A DNA stretch of 64,000 nt from Cyprinodon diabolis (Eukaryota; Chordata; Actinopteri; Cyprinodontiformes; Cyprinodontidae): contig JARPUW010000260.1 of the NCBI GenBank assembly GCA_030533445.1, positions 392,532 to 456,531 on the forward strand, read 5' to 3'. The position numbers were made by a program, and so were the translations under genes. This document shows, one piece after another, positions 32,780-45,923 of this stretch. Below the pieces are notes generated by a model. The model searched no databases. It was not told where the DNA came from and saw only the letters and a program-made list of their open reading frames with translations. The stretch's first letter is position 1. Every line of letters begins with the position of its first letter.

Positions 32780-35700
32780 ATGCCCAGCAGTTATATAGAA
32801 TCAATTTCCAAATGTTAAATCACTGGTTTTCCATGTTATTAGGTGAATAGTTGCTGTATTACAGAGTAAATGGGAGACTTTTATTGTGAAATTTGCTCTG
32901 GGGTGTGTTTTGAAAAGGTCACTAGAGTCTAATAAAAACAACCTGGAAGAGTTTGGGTCATAATGTTGAGCCATTTGCATCAATTAATGCATTACTATAA
33001 TCTAGAGGCTTTTATTTTGTAGGGTCCCTGGAGTCTTATTTTGAAAGTCCAACAGAGTTGTGTTTATAGAAAATGTTCAGACCCGTCAATGATAGTTGAT
33101 TACTTTCCAATCGTTAAATCACTCTTTTTCCATGTTATTAGGGCAGTAGATGAAGCGGAAATGGGAGGCTTTTATTTTGAAATTTGCTATAGGGTGTGTT
33201 TTAAACAGTCTCCTAGAGTCTATTCTCTAAAACGGGGTTGAGTTTGGGTCATAATGTTGAGCCATATAGGGCAATAAATATATGTAAAAAATATAGAGGC
33301 TTTTATTTTGTAGGGTCCCTGGAGTCTTATTTTGAAAGTCTATCAGTGCTGAGTGGCAAGGGAAGTGTCATGGACAGCAGTCATATAGTATCCATTTCCC
33401 AATGTTAAATCAGTCCTTTCACCCTCCATTAGATTAATATGTGCTGTTTAAAACAGCAGAGGTAAAATCTGTTTGAAGCTTGGTAACCTTGACAACGCTT
33501 AACGAGCCTCTCACTGACACAGACAACAGCTGCACTCACTATTGGTTTCTTCTTCCCAGGCTTTTTTGTATGGGAAGAACGGCACCGAACAAACGACTAC
33601 TGATCAAAAACCGTATGAGTTATTCAAAAAACATTTTCACCATGAGCATCAGCAATCCTTCGACTCCAACTATACCAACTTTGGTGTATGTGTGTCATTC
33701 AGAAAAATATTTATGACGAGTTGAAAACACATAGTCTGATTCGTTTCTCTCCCATCTTCAGCTCAAAAAGAATAGAGAAAGGCTGAAACTCTCATCGACT
33801 TTAGGTTGGTCTGGAGGGTTTTTAAGGAAAAGTATTAATCCTACCGTAATTCCGAAGACATTGTGTGAGTCCAGAGGTTTCAGTCTACAAACTGACCAAA
33901 AATGGTGACTGTAGCTCCAAATATGTGGCCGTGAGGGCGAGAATAAGATGTTTGATCTTAAAAAAATGGCCGCCTCACACTAAGATTTCAGCAGCTGCAC
34001 TCTAGCAGGCTGCTGCAGAAGCTAACTGTCAGCTAGCTTCCAGGTGCTTACCCTCCGAACAAACGACTGCTGAGCAAAAACCGTAAAAGATATCTGAAAA
34101 ATTCTTTCAGTGAAAGCAACATCTATCCTTTGTCTCAGACTGGGGTAACCTTCATGTCTGTAGGTCTTTCACAACCCAAAACGAAGCACAAACAAAATGG
34201 TTGGCCCACCTGCTCCTCCCTTTGTTTGAACTGCAGGACCTCACTCTCACTCACCTTTTAGCTGCTAAAGCACCCCTCCGAACAAACGACTGCTGAGTAA
34301 AAACCGTAAAAGGTATCTGAAAAATTCTTTTTATCTAAGCGACAGCTATATCTTGTCTTCAATTGGAGTAACTTTCATGGCTGTAGGTCATCTACAAACT
34401 GAATGGGAAGAGAAAGAAAAAGAAAAAACGTTTCATCACACCTAAGCTTCTAATTGAGCTAGCTGCAGCAGGTCACTGTCACTCAGCTTTCAGGTGCTTA
34501 AAATGTCCTCCGAACAAACGACTGCTGAGCAAAAACCGTATGAGTTATTCAAAAAATTTTTTCACCGTGAGCGTCAGTCATCCTTCGACTCCAACTATGC
34601 CAACTTTGGTGTATGTGTGTCATTCAGAAAAATATTTATGACGAGTTTAAAACACATAGTCTGATTCGTTTTTCTCCCCTCTTCTGCTCCAAAACCAATG
34701 AAAAACGGCTCTGATTTTCATCGACTTTAGGTCGGTCTGGAGGGTTTTTAAGGAAAAGTATTAATCCTACCGTAATTCCGAAGATATTGTGTGGGTCCAG
34801 AGATTTCAGTCTACAAACTGACCAAAAATGGTGACTCTAGCTATAAATATGTGGCCGTGAGGGCGAGTTTAAAATGTTTTTTTGTGTTTAAAAAACGCCT
34901 GCCTCACACTCTAGCTTTTCAGTTGCTCCACTCTAGCAGGCTGGATTTTGCTAAAACTTTGTGGCGCTTGAGGTCTGATTATACAAAAACCGTAGCAGTT
35001 ATCAACATACCGTCTTCAGTTTTAAATAGACGAAGGATTTATCTACAAACTGAGCTTCAAACTGTTTTTCTAGGTGAATGTATGGCGACACAGTGAAGTG
35101 CTGTTTTTTATGCTTTTTTTTTCCTCTCCCCATTCATTTCCTATGGGATTTTTTTGCGACGTTTTCGCTAATAATTCGCAAACCTTCGGACTAATGAGAA
35201 AGTTTTATACAAGCACACATCACCCCATTGGTCCCGACGCGTGTGCCAACTTTGGGCCCGATCCGCCAAACCATGCGGGACTAGTTACGCGCCGAAGTTT
35301 TGGGTATACGGGAGAATTATAATAACTAGAAAATTTCTAAAGAAATTTTGAGGGGGGCCACCTACTGCCCGTCTTGGGAACCGGGCCAATACGGCCCTGG
35401 CAAGTGACGTCGGGGCTCCCCAGACCAACTGCTTACGCCTTTGAGGGCTGCTGAGGGAAGGAAAGAGGGCAAGTTCATGGGCAAAGAGAGCTGTGTGCCA
35501 CTTGTGCTGAAATCTGGGAAATAGACGTGCACAGCGTATGATGCACAAGGGTAATATGGGTTGTCCATATTGAAACACAGTGGGTAAAGCCCAGTTGGTG
35601 GGCTTCGCCCGCCTGCTAGGAGCCATCTCAGTGAAGAAAAAAATCACCAATGGCGGGCTCTGCCCGCCTTCTAAGAGCCATTGCAGTGATGAAATCACCA

Positions 35701-35948
35701 ATGGCGGGCTCCGCCCGCCTGCTAAGAGCCATTGCAGTGATGTAATCACCTTTGGCGGGCTCCGCCCGCCTGTTACCATTGGCGGGCTCCGCCCGCCTTC
35801 TAAGAGCCATTGCAGTGATGAAATCACCAATGGCAATGAGCAATATGCCAGAATGTATGAGTGTGTATAAGGAAGAGGCTTTTATTCTGTAGAGTCCTTG
35901 TAGTCTTATTTTGAAAGTCTATCATGAATGTGCATCAAAAGATGGGTC
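32780..35948 (+). repeat. Repeat unit 11 (3,169 bp)
   Basis: Complete unit with no 66-bp copy. It starts like unit 5 (CAGTTATATAGAATC). Private changes are CCATGCGGGAC near 35271, GTCTTGGGAACC near 35391, which breaks one pair of the otherwise conserved 9 bp stem, and GGTGGGCTTCG at the first minisatellite hairpin. Confidence 0.95.
35594..35835 (+). repeat. Double-hairpin minisatellite, 5 GC hairpins (unit 11)
   Basis: The first stem is GGTGGGC/GCCCGCC with a TTC loop (one G-T pair). The others are standard. Confidence 0.92.
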
Positions 35949-38484
35949 ACGCCCAGCAGTGATATAGAATCCATTTCCAAATGTTAAATCACTGGTTTTC
36001 CATGTTATTAGGTGAATAGTTGCTGTATTACAGAGTAAATGGGAGACTTTTATTGTGAAATTTGCTCTGGGTGTGTTTTGAAAAGGTCACTAGAGTCTAA
36101 TAAAAACAACCTGGAAGAGTTTGGGTCATAATGTTGAGCCATTTGCATCAATTAATGCATTAGTATAATTTAGAGGCTTTTATTTTGTAGGGTCGCTGGA
36201 GTCTTATTTTGAAAGTCCAACAGAGTTGTGTTTATAGAAAATGTTCAGACCCGTCAATGATAGTTGATTACTTTCCAATCGTTAAATCACTCTTTTTCCA
36301 TGTTATTAGGGCAGTAGATGAAGCGGAAATGGGAGGCTTTTATTTTGAAATTTGCTATAGGGTGTGTTTTAAACAGTCTCCTAGAGTCTATTCTCTAAAA
36401 CGGGGTTGAGTTTGGGTCATAATGTTGAGCCATATAGGGCAATAAATATATGTAAAAAATATAGAGGCTTTTATTTTGTAGGGTCCCTGGAGTCTTATTT
36501 TGAAAGTCTATCAGTGCTGAGTGGCAAGGGAAGTGTCATGGACAGCAGTCATATAGTATCCATTTCCCAATGTTAAATCAGTCCTTTCACCCTCCATTAG
36601 ATTAATATGTGCTGTTTAAAACAGCAGAGGTAAAATCTGTTTGAAGCTTGGTAACCTTGACAACGCTTAACGAGCCTCTCACTGACACAGACAACAGCTG
36701 CACTCACTATTGGTTTCTTCTTCCCAGGCTTTTTTGTATGGGAAGAACGGCACCGAACAAACGACTACTGATCAAAAACCGTATGAGTTATTCAAAAAAC
36801 ATTTTCACCATGAGAATCAGCAATCCTTCGACTCCAACTATACCAACTTTGGTGTATGTGTGTCATTCAGAAAAATATTTATGACGAGTTGAAAACACAT
36901 AGTCTGATTCGTTTCTCTCCCATCTTCAGCTCAAAAAGAATAGAGAAAGGCTGAAACTCTCATCGACTTTAGGTTGGTCTGGAGGGTTTTTAAGGAAAAG
37001 TATTAATCCTACCGTAATTCCGAAGACATTGTGTGAGTCCAGAGGTTTCAGTCTACAAACTGACCAAAAATGGTGACTGTAGCTCCAAATATGTGGCCGT
37101 GAGGGCGAGAATAAGATGTTTGATCTGAAAAAAATGGCCGCCTCACACTAAGATTTCAGCAGCTGCACTCTAGCAGGCTGCTGCAGAAGCTAACTGTCAG
37201 CTAGCTTCCAGGTGCTTACCCTCCGAACAAACGACTGCTGAGCAAAAACCGTAAAAGATATCTGAAAAATTCTTTCAGTGAAAGCAACATCTATCCTTTG
37301 TCTCAGACTGGGGTAACCTTCATGTCTGTAGGTCTTTCACAACCCAAAACGAAGCACAAACAAAATGGTTGGCCCACCTGCTCCTCCCTTTCTTTTAACT
37401 GCAGGACCTCACTCTCACTCACCTTTTAGCTGCTAAAGCACCCCTCCGAACAAACGACTGCTGAGTAAAAACCGTAAAAGGTATCTGAAAAATTCTTTTT
37501 ATCTAAGCGACAGCTATATCTTGTCTTCGATTGGAGTAACTTTCATGGCTGTAGGTCATCTACAAACTGAATGGGAAGAGAAAGAAAAAGAAAAAACGTT
37601 TCATCACACCTAAGCTTCTAATTGAGCTAGCTGCAGCAGGTCACTGTCACTCAGCTTTCAGGTGCTTAAAATGTCCTCCGAACAAACGACTGCTGAGCAA
37701 AAACCGTATGAGTTATTCAAAAAATTTTTTCACCGTGAGCGTCAGTCATCCTTCGACTCCAACTATGCCAACTTTGGTGTATGTGTGTCATTCAGAAAAA
37801 TATTTATGACGAGTTTAAAACACATAGTCTGATTCGTTTTTCTCCCCTCTTCTGCTCCAAAACCAATGAAAAACGGCTCTGATTTTCATCGACTTTAGGT
37901 CGGTCTGGAGGGTTTTTAAGGAAAAGTATTAATCCTACCGTAATTCCGAAGATATTGTGTGGGTCCAGAGATTTCAGTCTACAAACTGACCAAAAATGGT
38001 GACTCTAGCTATAAATATGTGGCCGTGAGGGCGAGTTTAAAATGTTTTTTTGTGTTTAAAAAACGCCTGCCTCACACTCTAGCTTTTCAGTTGCTCCACT
38101 CTAGCAGGCTGGATTTTGCTAAAACTTTGTGGCGCTTGAGGTCTGATTATACAAAAACCGTAGCAGTTATCAACATACCGTCTTCAGTTTTAAATAGACG
38201 AAGGATTTATCTACAAACTGAGCTTCAAACTGTTTTTCTAGGTGAATGTATGCCGACACAGTGAAGTGCTGTTTTTTATGCTTTTTTTTTCCTCTCCCCA
38301 TTCATTTCCTATGGGATTTTTTTGCGACGTTTTCGCTAATAATTCGCAAACCTTCGGACTAATGAGAAAGTTTTATACAAGCACACATCACCCCATTGGT
38401 CCCGACGCGTGTGCCAACTTTGGGCCCGATCCGCCAAACCGTGCGGGACTAGTTACGCGCCGAAGTTTTGGGTATACGGGAGAA

Positions 38485-38496
38485 TTATAATAATAA
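38485..38496 (+). repeat. Hairpin-free site with one extra AAT triplet (unit 12)
   Basis: The site reads TTATAATAATAACTAG, one triplet longer than the usual empty form and without a 66-bp copy. Confidence 0.65.
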
Positions 38497-38764
38497 CTAG
38501 AAAATTTCTAAAGAAATTTTGAGGGGGGCCACCTACTGCCCGTCTGGGGAACCGGGCCAATACGGCCCTGGCAAGTGATGTCGGGGCTCCCCAGACCAAC
38601 TGCTTATGCCTTTGAGGGCTGCTGAGGGAAGGAAAGAGGGCTAGGTCATGGGCAAAGAGAGCTGTGTGCCACCTGTGCTGAAATCTGGGTAATAGACGTG
38701 CACAGCGTATGATGCACAAGGGTAATATGGGTTGTCCATATTGAACCGCAGTGGGTAAAGCTCA

Positions 38765-39034
38765 GTTGGTGGGCTCCGCCCGCCTGCTAGGAGCCCTTGC
38801 AGCGATGAAAAAAATCCCCAATGGCGGGCATTGCCCGCCTGCTAAGAGCCATTGCAGTGATGAAATCACCAATGGCGGGCTCCGCCCGCCTGCTAGGAGC
38901 CATTGCAGTGATGAAAAAAATCACCATTGGCGGGCTCCGCCCGCCTCCTAACAGCCATTGCAGTGATGAAATCACCAATGGCGGGCTCCGCCCGCCTTCT
39001 AAGAGCCATTGCAGTGATGAAATTACAAATGGCT
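38765..39034 (+). repeat. Double-hairpin minisatellite, second subfamily, 5 GC hairpins (unit 12)
   Basis: The loops in order are TCC, ATT, TCC, TCC and TCC. The first stem has the GGTGGGC arm. Long-loop forms of the second hairpin occur (GTGAT, GAAAAAA, ATCAC). The array ends AATTACAAATGGC instead of AATCACCAATGGC. Confidence 0.92.
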
Positions 39035-41699
39035 ATAAGCAATATGCCAGAATGTATGAGTGTGTATAAGGAAGAGGCTTTTATTTTGTAGAGTCCCTGT
39101 AGTCTTATTTTGAAAGTCTATCATGGAAGTGCATCTATAGATGGGTCATGCCCAGCAGTGATATAGAATCCATTTCCAAATGTTAAATCACTGGTTTTCC
39201 ATGTTATTAGGTGAATAGTTCCTGTATTACAGAGTAAATGGGGGACTTTTATTGTGAAATTTGCTCTGGGGTGTGTTTTGAAAAGGTCACTAGAGTCTAA
39301 TAAAAACAACCTGGAAGAGTTTGGGTCATAATGTTGAGCCATTTGCATCAATTAATGCATTAGTATAATCTAGAGGCTTTTATTTTGTAGGGTCCCTGGA
39401 GTCTTATTTTGAAAGTCCAACAGAGTTGTGTTTAGAGAAAATGTTCAGACCCATCAATGATAGTTGATGACTTTCCAATCGTTAAATCACTCTTTTTCCA
39501 TTTTATTAGGGCAGTAGATGAAGCGGAAATGGGAGGCTTTTATTTTGAAATTTGCCATAGGGTGTGTTTTAAACAGTCTCCTAGAGTCTATTCTCTAAAA
39601 TGGGGTTGAGTTTGGGTCATAATGTTGAGCCATATAGGGCAATAAATATATGTAAAAAATATAGAGGCTTTTATTTTGAAGGGTCCCTGGAGTCTTATTT
39701 TGAAAGTCTATCAGTGCTGAGTGGCAAGGGAAGTGTCATGGACGGCAGTCATATAGTATCCATTTCCCAATGTTAAATCAGTGCTTTCACCCTCCATTAG
39801 ATTAATATGTGCTGTTTAAAACAGCAGAGGTAAAATCTGTTTGAAGCTTGGTAACCTTGACAACGCTTAACGAGCCTCTCACTGACACAGACAACAGCTG
39901 CACTCACTATTGGTTTCTTCTTCCCAGGCTTTTTTGTATGGGAAGAACGGCACCGAACAAACGACTACTGATCAAAAACCGTATGAGTTATTCAAAAAAC
40001 ATTTTCACCATGAGCATCAGCAATCCTTCGACTCCAACTATACCAACTTTGGTGTATGTGTGTCATTCAGAAAAATATTTATGACGAGTTGAAAACACAT
40101 AGTCTGATTCGTTTTTCTCCCATCTTCAGCTCAAAAAGAATGGAGAAAGGCTGAAACTCTCATCCACTTTAGGTTGGTCTGGAGGGTTTTTAAGGCAAAG
40201 TATTAATCCTACCGTAATTCCGAAGACATTGTGTGAGTCCAGAGGTTTCAGTCTACAAACTGACCAAAAATGGTGACTGTAGCTCCAAATATGTGGCCGT
40301 GAGGGCGAGAATAAGATGTTTGATCTTAAAAAATGGCCGCCTCACACTAAGATTTCAGCAGCTGCACTCTAGCAGGCTGCTGCAGAAGCTAACTGTCAGC
40401 TAGCTTCCAGGTGCTTACCCTCCGAACAAACGACTGCTGAGCAAAAACCGTAAAAGATATCTGAAAAATTCTTTCAGTGAAAGCAACATCTATCCTTTGT
40501 CTCAGACTGGGGTAACCTTCATGTCTGTAGGTCTTTCACAACCCAAAACGAAGCACAAACAAAATGGTTGGCCCACCTGCTCCTCCCTTTGTTTGAACTG
40601 CAGGACCTCACTCTCACTCACCTTTTAGCTGCTAAAGCACCCCTCCGAACAAACGACTGCTGAGTAAAAACCGTAAAAGGTATCTGAAAAATTCTTTTTA
40701 TCTAAGCGACAGCTATATCTTGTCTTCAATTGGAGTAACTTTCATGGCTGTAGGTCATCTACAAACTGAATGGGAAGAGAAAGAAAAAGAAAAAACGTTT
40801 CATCACACCTAAGCTTCTAATTGAGCTAGCTGCAGCAGGTCACTGTCACTCAGCTTTCAGGTGCTTAAAATGTCCTCCGAACAAACGACTGCTGAGCAAA
40901 AACCGTATGAGTTATTCAAAAAATTTTTTCACCGTGAGCGTCAGTCATCCTTCGACTCCAACTATGCCAACTTTGGTGTATGTGTGTCATTCAGAAAAAT
41001 ATTTATGACGAGTTTAAAACACATAGTCGGATTCGTTTTTCTCCCCTCTTCTGCTCCAAAACCAATGAAAAACGGCTCTGATTTTCATCGACTTTAGGTC
41101 GGTCTGGAGGGTTTTTAAGGAAAAGTATTAATCCTACCGTAATTCCGAAGATATTGTGTGGGTCCAGAGATTTCAGTCTACAAACTGACCAAAAATGGTG
41201 ACTCTAGCTATAAATATGTGGCCGTGAGGGCGAGTTTAAAATGTTTTTTTGTGTTTAAAAAACGCCTGCCTCACACTCTAGCTTTTCAGTTGCTCCACTC
41301 TAGCAGGCTGGATTTTGCTAAAACTTTGTGGCGCTTGAGGTCTGATTATACAAAAACCGTAGCAGTTATCAACATACCGTCTTCAGTTTTAAATAGACGA
41401 AGGATTTATCTACAAACTGAGCTTCAAACTGTTTTTCTAGGTGAATGTATGCCGACACAGTGAAGTGCTGTTTTTTATGCTTTTTTTTTCCTCTCCCCAT
41501 TCATTTCCTATGGGATTTTTTTGCGACGTTTTCGCTAATAATTCGCAAACCTTCGGACTAATGAGAAAGTTTTATACAAGCACACATCACCCCATTGGTC
41601 CCGACGCGTGTGCCAACTTTGGGCCCGATCCGCCAAACCGTGCGGGACTAGTTACGCGCCGAAGTTTTGGGTATACGGGAGAATTATAATAATAATAAT

Positions 41700-41761
41700 A
41701 CGCGGAATAAATATGTGCAATAGTAGTAGGTGGGCCATGCCTTCGGCATGTGGCCCCCCAA
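41700..41761 (+). repeat. 66-bp GC-hairpin repeat, 1 copy (unit 13)
   Basis: A single copy, identical to those in other units, followed directly by the AACTAG junction. Confidence 0.93.
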
Positions 41762-42029
41762 CTAGAAAATTTCTAAAGAAATTTTGAGGGGGGCCACCTA
41801 CTGCCCGTCTGGGGAACCGGGCCAATACGGCCCTGGCAAGTGACGTCGGGGCTCCCCAGACCAACTGCTTACGCCTTTAAGGGCTGCAGAGGGAAGGAAA
41901 GAGGTCAAGTTCATGGGCAAAGAGAGCTGTGTGCCACTTGTGCTGAAATCTGGGAAATAGACGTGCACAGCGTATGATGCACAAGCGTAATATCGGTTGT
42001 CCATATTGAACCACAGTGGGTAAAGCTCA

Positions 42030-42322
42030 GTTGGCGTGCTCCACCCGCCTGCTAGGAGCCATTGCAGTGATGAAAAAAATCACCATTGGCGGGCTCCGCC
42101 CGCCTTCTAAAAGCCATTGCAGTGATGAAATCACCAATAGCGGGCTCTGCCCGCCTGCTAATAGCCATTGCAGTGATGTAATCACCATCGGCGGGCTCCG
42201 CCCGCCTGCTACCATTGGCGGGCTCCGCCCGCCTTGTAAAATCCATTGCAGTGATGAAATCACCATTGGCGGGCTCCGCCCGCCTTCTAAGAGCCATTGC
42301 AGTGATGAAATTACAAGTGGCA
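42030..42322 (+). repeat. Double-hairpin minisatellite, diverged, 6 GC hairpins (unit 13)
   Basis: The first hairpin is GGCGTGC/ACCCGCC with two mismatches, and the third starts AGCGGGC with one. The remaining stems are intact. This is the only array in which several stem changes disrupt pairing. Confidence 0.9.
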
Positions 42323-43238
42323 ATGAGCAATATGCCAGAATGTATGAGTGTGTATAAGGAAGAGGCTTTTATTCTGTAGAGTCCCTGTAGTCCTTTTTTG
42401 AAAGTCCATCATGGATGTGCATCAAAAGATGGGTCATGCCCAGCAGTGATGTAGAATCCATTTCCAAATGTTAAATCACTGGTTTTCCATGTTATTAGGT
42501 GAATAGTTGCTGTATTACAGAGTAAATGGGAGACTTTTATTGTGAAATTTGCTCTGGGGTGTGTTTTGAAAAGGTCACTAGAGTCTAATAAAAACAACCT
42601 GGAAGAGTTTGGGTCATAATGTTGAGCCATTTGCATCAATTAATGCATTAGTATAATCTAGAGGCTTTTATTTTGTAGGGTCCCTGGAGTCTTATTTTGA
42701 AAGTCCAACAGAGTTGTGTTTAGAGAAAATGTTCAGACCCATCAATGATAGTTGATGACTTTCCAATCGTTAAATCACTCTTTTTCCATGTTATTAGGGC
42801 AGTAGATGAAGCGGAAATGGGAGGCTTTTATTTTGAAATTTGCCATAGGGTGTGTTTTAAACAGTCTCCTAGAGTCTATTCTCTAAAATGGGGTTGAGTT
42901 TGGGTCATAATGTTGAGCCATATAGGGCAATAAATATATGTAAAAAATATAGAGGCTTTTATTTTGTAGGGTCCCTGGAGTCTTATTTTGAAAGTCTATC
43001 AGTGTTGAGTGGCAAGGGAAGTGTCATGGACATCAGTCATATACTATCCATTTCCCAATGTTAAATCAGTCCTTTCACCCTCCATTAGATTAATATGTGC
43101 TGTTTAAAACAGCAGAGGTAAAATCTGTTTGAAGCTTGGTTACCTTGACAACGCTTAATGAGCCTCTAACTGACACAGACAACAGCTGCACTCACTATTG
43201 GTTTCTTCTTCTCAGGCTTTTTTTATGGGAAGTCTGCT

Positions 43239-43467
43239 CCGAACAAAGGAGCGCTGAAGGAAAACCGTAAATGGAATCTAAAAAATTATTTCAGTCTAAG
43301 CAACAGCAATCCTTTTTCTCAGACTGGGGGAACTTTCATGTCTGTAGGTCTTTCACAACCCAAAACGAAGCACAAACAACATGGTTGGTCCCACCTGCTC
43401 CTCCCTTTGTTTTAACTGCAGCACTTCACTCTCACTCACATTTTACTGTAGCTGCTAAAGCACCCCT
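43239..43467 (+). repeat. Extra middle block, 229 bp, unique to unit 14
   Basis: It starts CCGAACAAAGGAGCGCTG and ends at the next CCGAACAAACGACT core. It is homologous to block C2 (GGTCTTTCACAACCC and ACCTGCTCCTCCCTTTG are shared) but differs at many positions and has an extra TTTTACTGTAGC. The divergence from all C2 copies in the window suggests an older block retained here, or brought in from a different part of the array, not a fresh duplication. Confidence 0.85.
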
Positions 43468-45216
43468 CCGAACAAACGACTGCTGAGCAAAAACCGTAGG
43501 AGTTATTTAAAAAACATTTTCACCATGAGCATCAGCAATCCTTCGACTCCAACTATACCAACTTTGGTGTATGTGTGTCATTCAGAAAAATATTTATGAC
43601 GAGTTGAAAACACATAGTCTGATTCGTTTCTCTCCCATCTTCAGCTCAAAAAGAATAGAGAAAGGCTGAAACTCTCATCGACTTTAGGTTGGTCTGGAGG
43701 GTTTTTAAGGAAAAGTATTAATCCTACCGTAATTCCGAAGACATTGTGTGAGTCCAGAGGTTTCAGTCTACAAACTGACCAAAAATGGTGACTGTAGCTC
43801 CAAATATGTGGCCGTGAGGGCGAGAATAAGATGTTTGATCTGAAAAAAATGGCCGCCTCACACTAAGATTTCAGCAGCTGCACTCTAGCAGGCTGCTGCA
43901 GAAGCTAACTGTCAGCTAGCTTCCAGGTGCTTACCCTCCGAACAAACGACTGCTGAGCAAAAACCGTAAAAGATATCTGAAAAATTCTTTCAGTGAAAGC
44001 AACATCTATCCTTTGTCTCAGACTGGGGTAACCTTCATGTCTGTAGGTCTTTCACAACCCAAAACGAAGCACAAACAAAATGGTTGGCCCACCTGCTCCT
44101 CCCTTTCTTTTAACTGCAGGACCTCACTCTCACTCACCTTTTAGCTGCTAAAGCACCCCTCCGAACAAACGACTGCTGAGTAAAAACCGTAAAAGGTATC
44201 TGAAAAATTCTTTTTATCTAAGCGACAGCTATATCTTGTCTTCGATTGGAGTAACTTTCATGGCTGTAGGTCATCTACAACCTGAATGGGAAGAGAAAGA
44301 AAAAGAAAAAACGTTTCATCACACCTAAGCTTCTAATTGAGCTAGCTGCAGCAGGTCACTGTCACTCAGCTTTCAGGTGCTTAAAATGTCCTCCGAACAA
44401 ACGACTGCTGAGCAAAAACCGTATGAGTTATTCAAAAAAATTTTTCACCGTGAGCGTCAGTCATCCTTCGACTCCAACTATGCCAACTTTGGTGTATGTG
44501 TGTCATTCAGAAAAATATTTATGACGAGTTTAAAACACATAGTCTGATTCGTTTTTCTCCCCTCTTCTGCTCCAAAACCAATGAAAAACAGCTCTGATTT
44601 TCATCGACTTTAGGTCGGTCTGGAGGGTTTTTAAGGAAAAGTATTAATCCTACCGTAATTCCGAAGATATTGTGTGGGTCCAGAGATTTCAGTCTACAAA
44701 CTGACCAAAAATGGTGACTCTAGGTATAAATATGTGGCCGTGAGGGCGAGTTTAAAATGTTTTTTTGTGTTTAAAAAACGCCTGCCTCACACTCTAGCTT
44801 TTCAGTTGCTCCACTCTAGCAGGCTGGATTTTGCTAAAACTTTGTGGCGCTTGAGGTCTGATTATACAAAAACCGTAGCAGTTATCAACATACTGTCTTC
44901 AGTTTTAAATAGACGAAGGATTTATCTACAAACTGAGCTTCAAACTGTTTTTCTAGGTGAATGTATGCCGACACAGTGAAGTGCTGTTTTTTTATGCTTT
45001 TTTTTTCCTCTCCCCATTCATTTCCTATGGGATTTTTTTGCGACGTTTTCGCTAATAATTCGCAAACCTTCGGACTAATGAGAAAGTTTTATACAAGCAC
45101 ACATCACCCCATTGGTCCCGACGCGTGTGCCAACTTTGGGCCCGATCCGCCAAACCGTGCGGGACTAGTTACGCGCCGAAGTTTTGGGTATACGGGAGAA
45201 TTATAATAATAATAAT

Positions 45217-45413
45217 ACGCGGAATAAATATGTGCAATAGTAGTAGGTGGGCCATGCCTTCGGCATGTGGCCCCCCAATAATAATACGCGGAATAAATAT
45301 GTGCAATAGTAGTAGGTGGGCCATGCCTTCGGCATGTGGCCCCCCAATAATACGCGGAATAAATATGTGCAATAGTAGTAGGTGGGCCATGCCTTCGGCA
45401 TGTGGCCCCCCAA
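45217..45413 (+). repeat. 66-bp GC-hairpin repeat, 3 copies (unit 14)
   Basis: Three identical copies with AAT linkers of three and then two triplets. Confidence 0.94.
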
Positions 45414-45681
45414 CTAGAAAATTTCTAAAGAAATTTTGAGGGGGGCCACCTATTGCCCGTCTGGGGAACCGGGCCAATACGGCCCTGGCAAGTGACGTCG
45501 GGGCTCCCCAGACCAACTGCTTACGCCTTTGAGGGCTGCTTAGGGAAGGGAAGAGGGCAAGTTCATGGGCAAAGAGAGCTGTGTGCCACTTGTGCTGAAA
45601 TCTGGGAAATAAACGTGCACAGCGTATGATGCACAAGGGTAATATGGGTTGTCCATATTGAAACACAGTGGGTAAAGCCCA

Positions 45682-45923
45682 GTTGGCGGGCTCCGCCCGC
45701 CTGCTAGGAGCCATCTCAGTGAAGAAAAATATCACCAATGGCGGGCTCTGCTCGCCTTCTAAGAGCCATTGCAGTGATGAAATCACCAATGGCGGGATCC
45801 GCCCGCCTGCTAAGAGCCATTGCAGTGATGTAATCACCTTTGGCGGGCTCCGCCCGCCTGTTACCATTGGCGGGCTCCGCCCGCCTTCTAAGAGCCATTG
45901 CAGTGATGAAATCACCAATGGCA
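45682..45923 (+). repeat. Double-hairpin minisatellite, 5 GC hairpins (unit 14)
   Basis: The second stem has right arm GCTCGCC (a G-T pair). The third has left arm GGCGGGA (an A-G mismatch). The first loop is TCC instead of TTC. Confidence 0.92.

Larger units (their letters stand above)
35949..39147 (+). repeat. Repeat unit 12 (3,199 bp), second-subfamily tail
   Basis: Complete unit whose middle matches unit 4 (offset 25,827 to 25,828) and whose tail from about 38500 is the second subfamily, shared almost base for base with unit 16 at offset 13,321. It has no 66-bp copy but one extra AAT triplet at that site. The long minus-strand frame is interrupted in the minisatellite. Confidence 0.95.
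39148..42435 (+). repeat. Repeat unit 13 (3,288 bp)
   Basis: Complete unit. Its start continues the block shared with unit 17 (offset 13,321), with TAGAGAAAATG near 39432 and TTTTATTAGG near 39501. Its middle carries the unit 1/unit 7 variants at an offset of 39,147 from unit 1. It has one 66-bp hairpin copy and the most diverged minisatellite in the window (six GC hairpins, three with changed stem bases). Confidence 0.95.
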
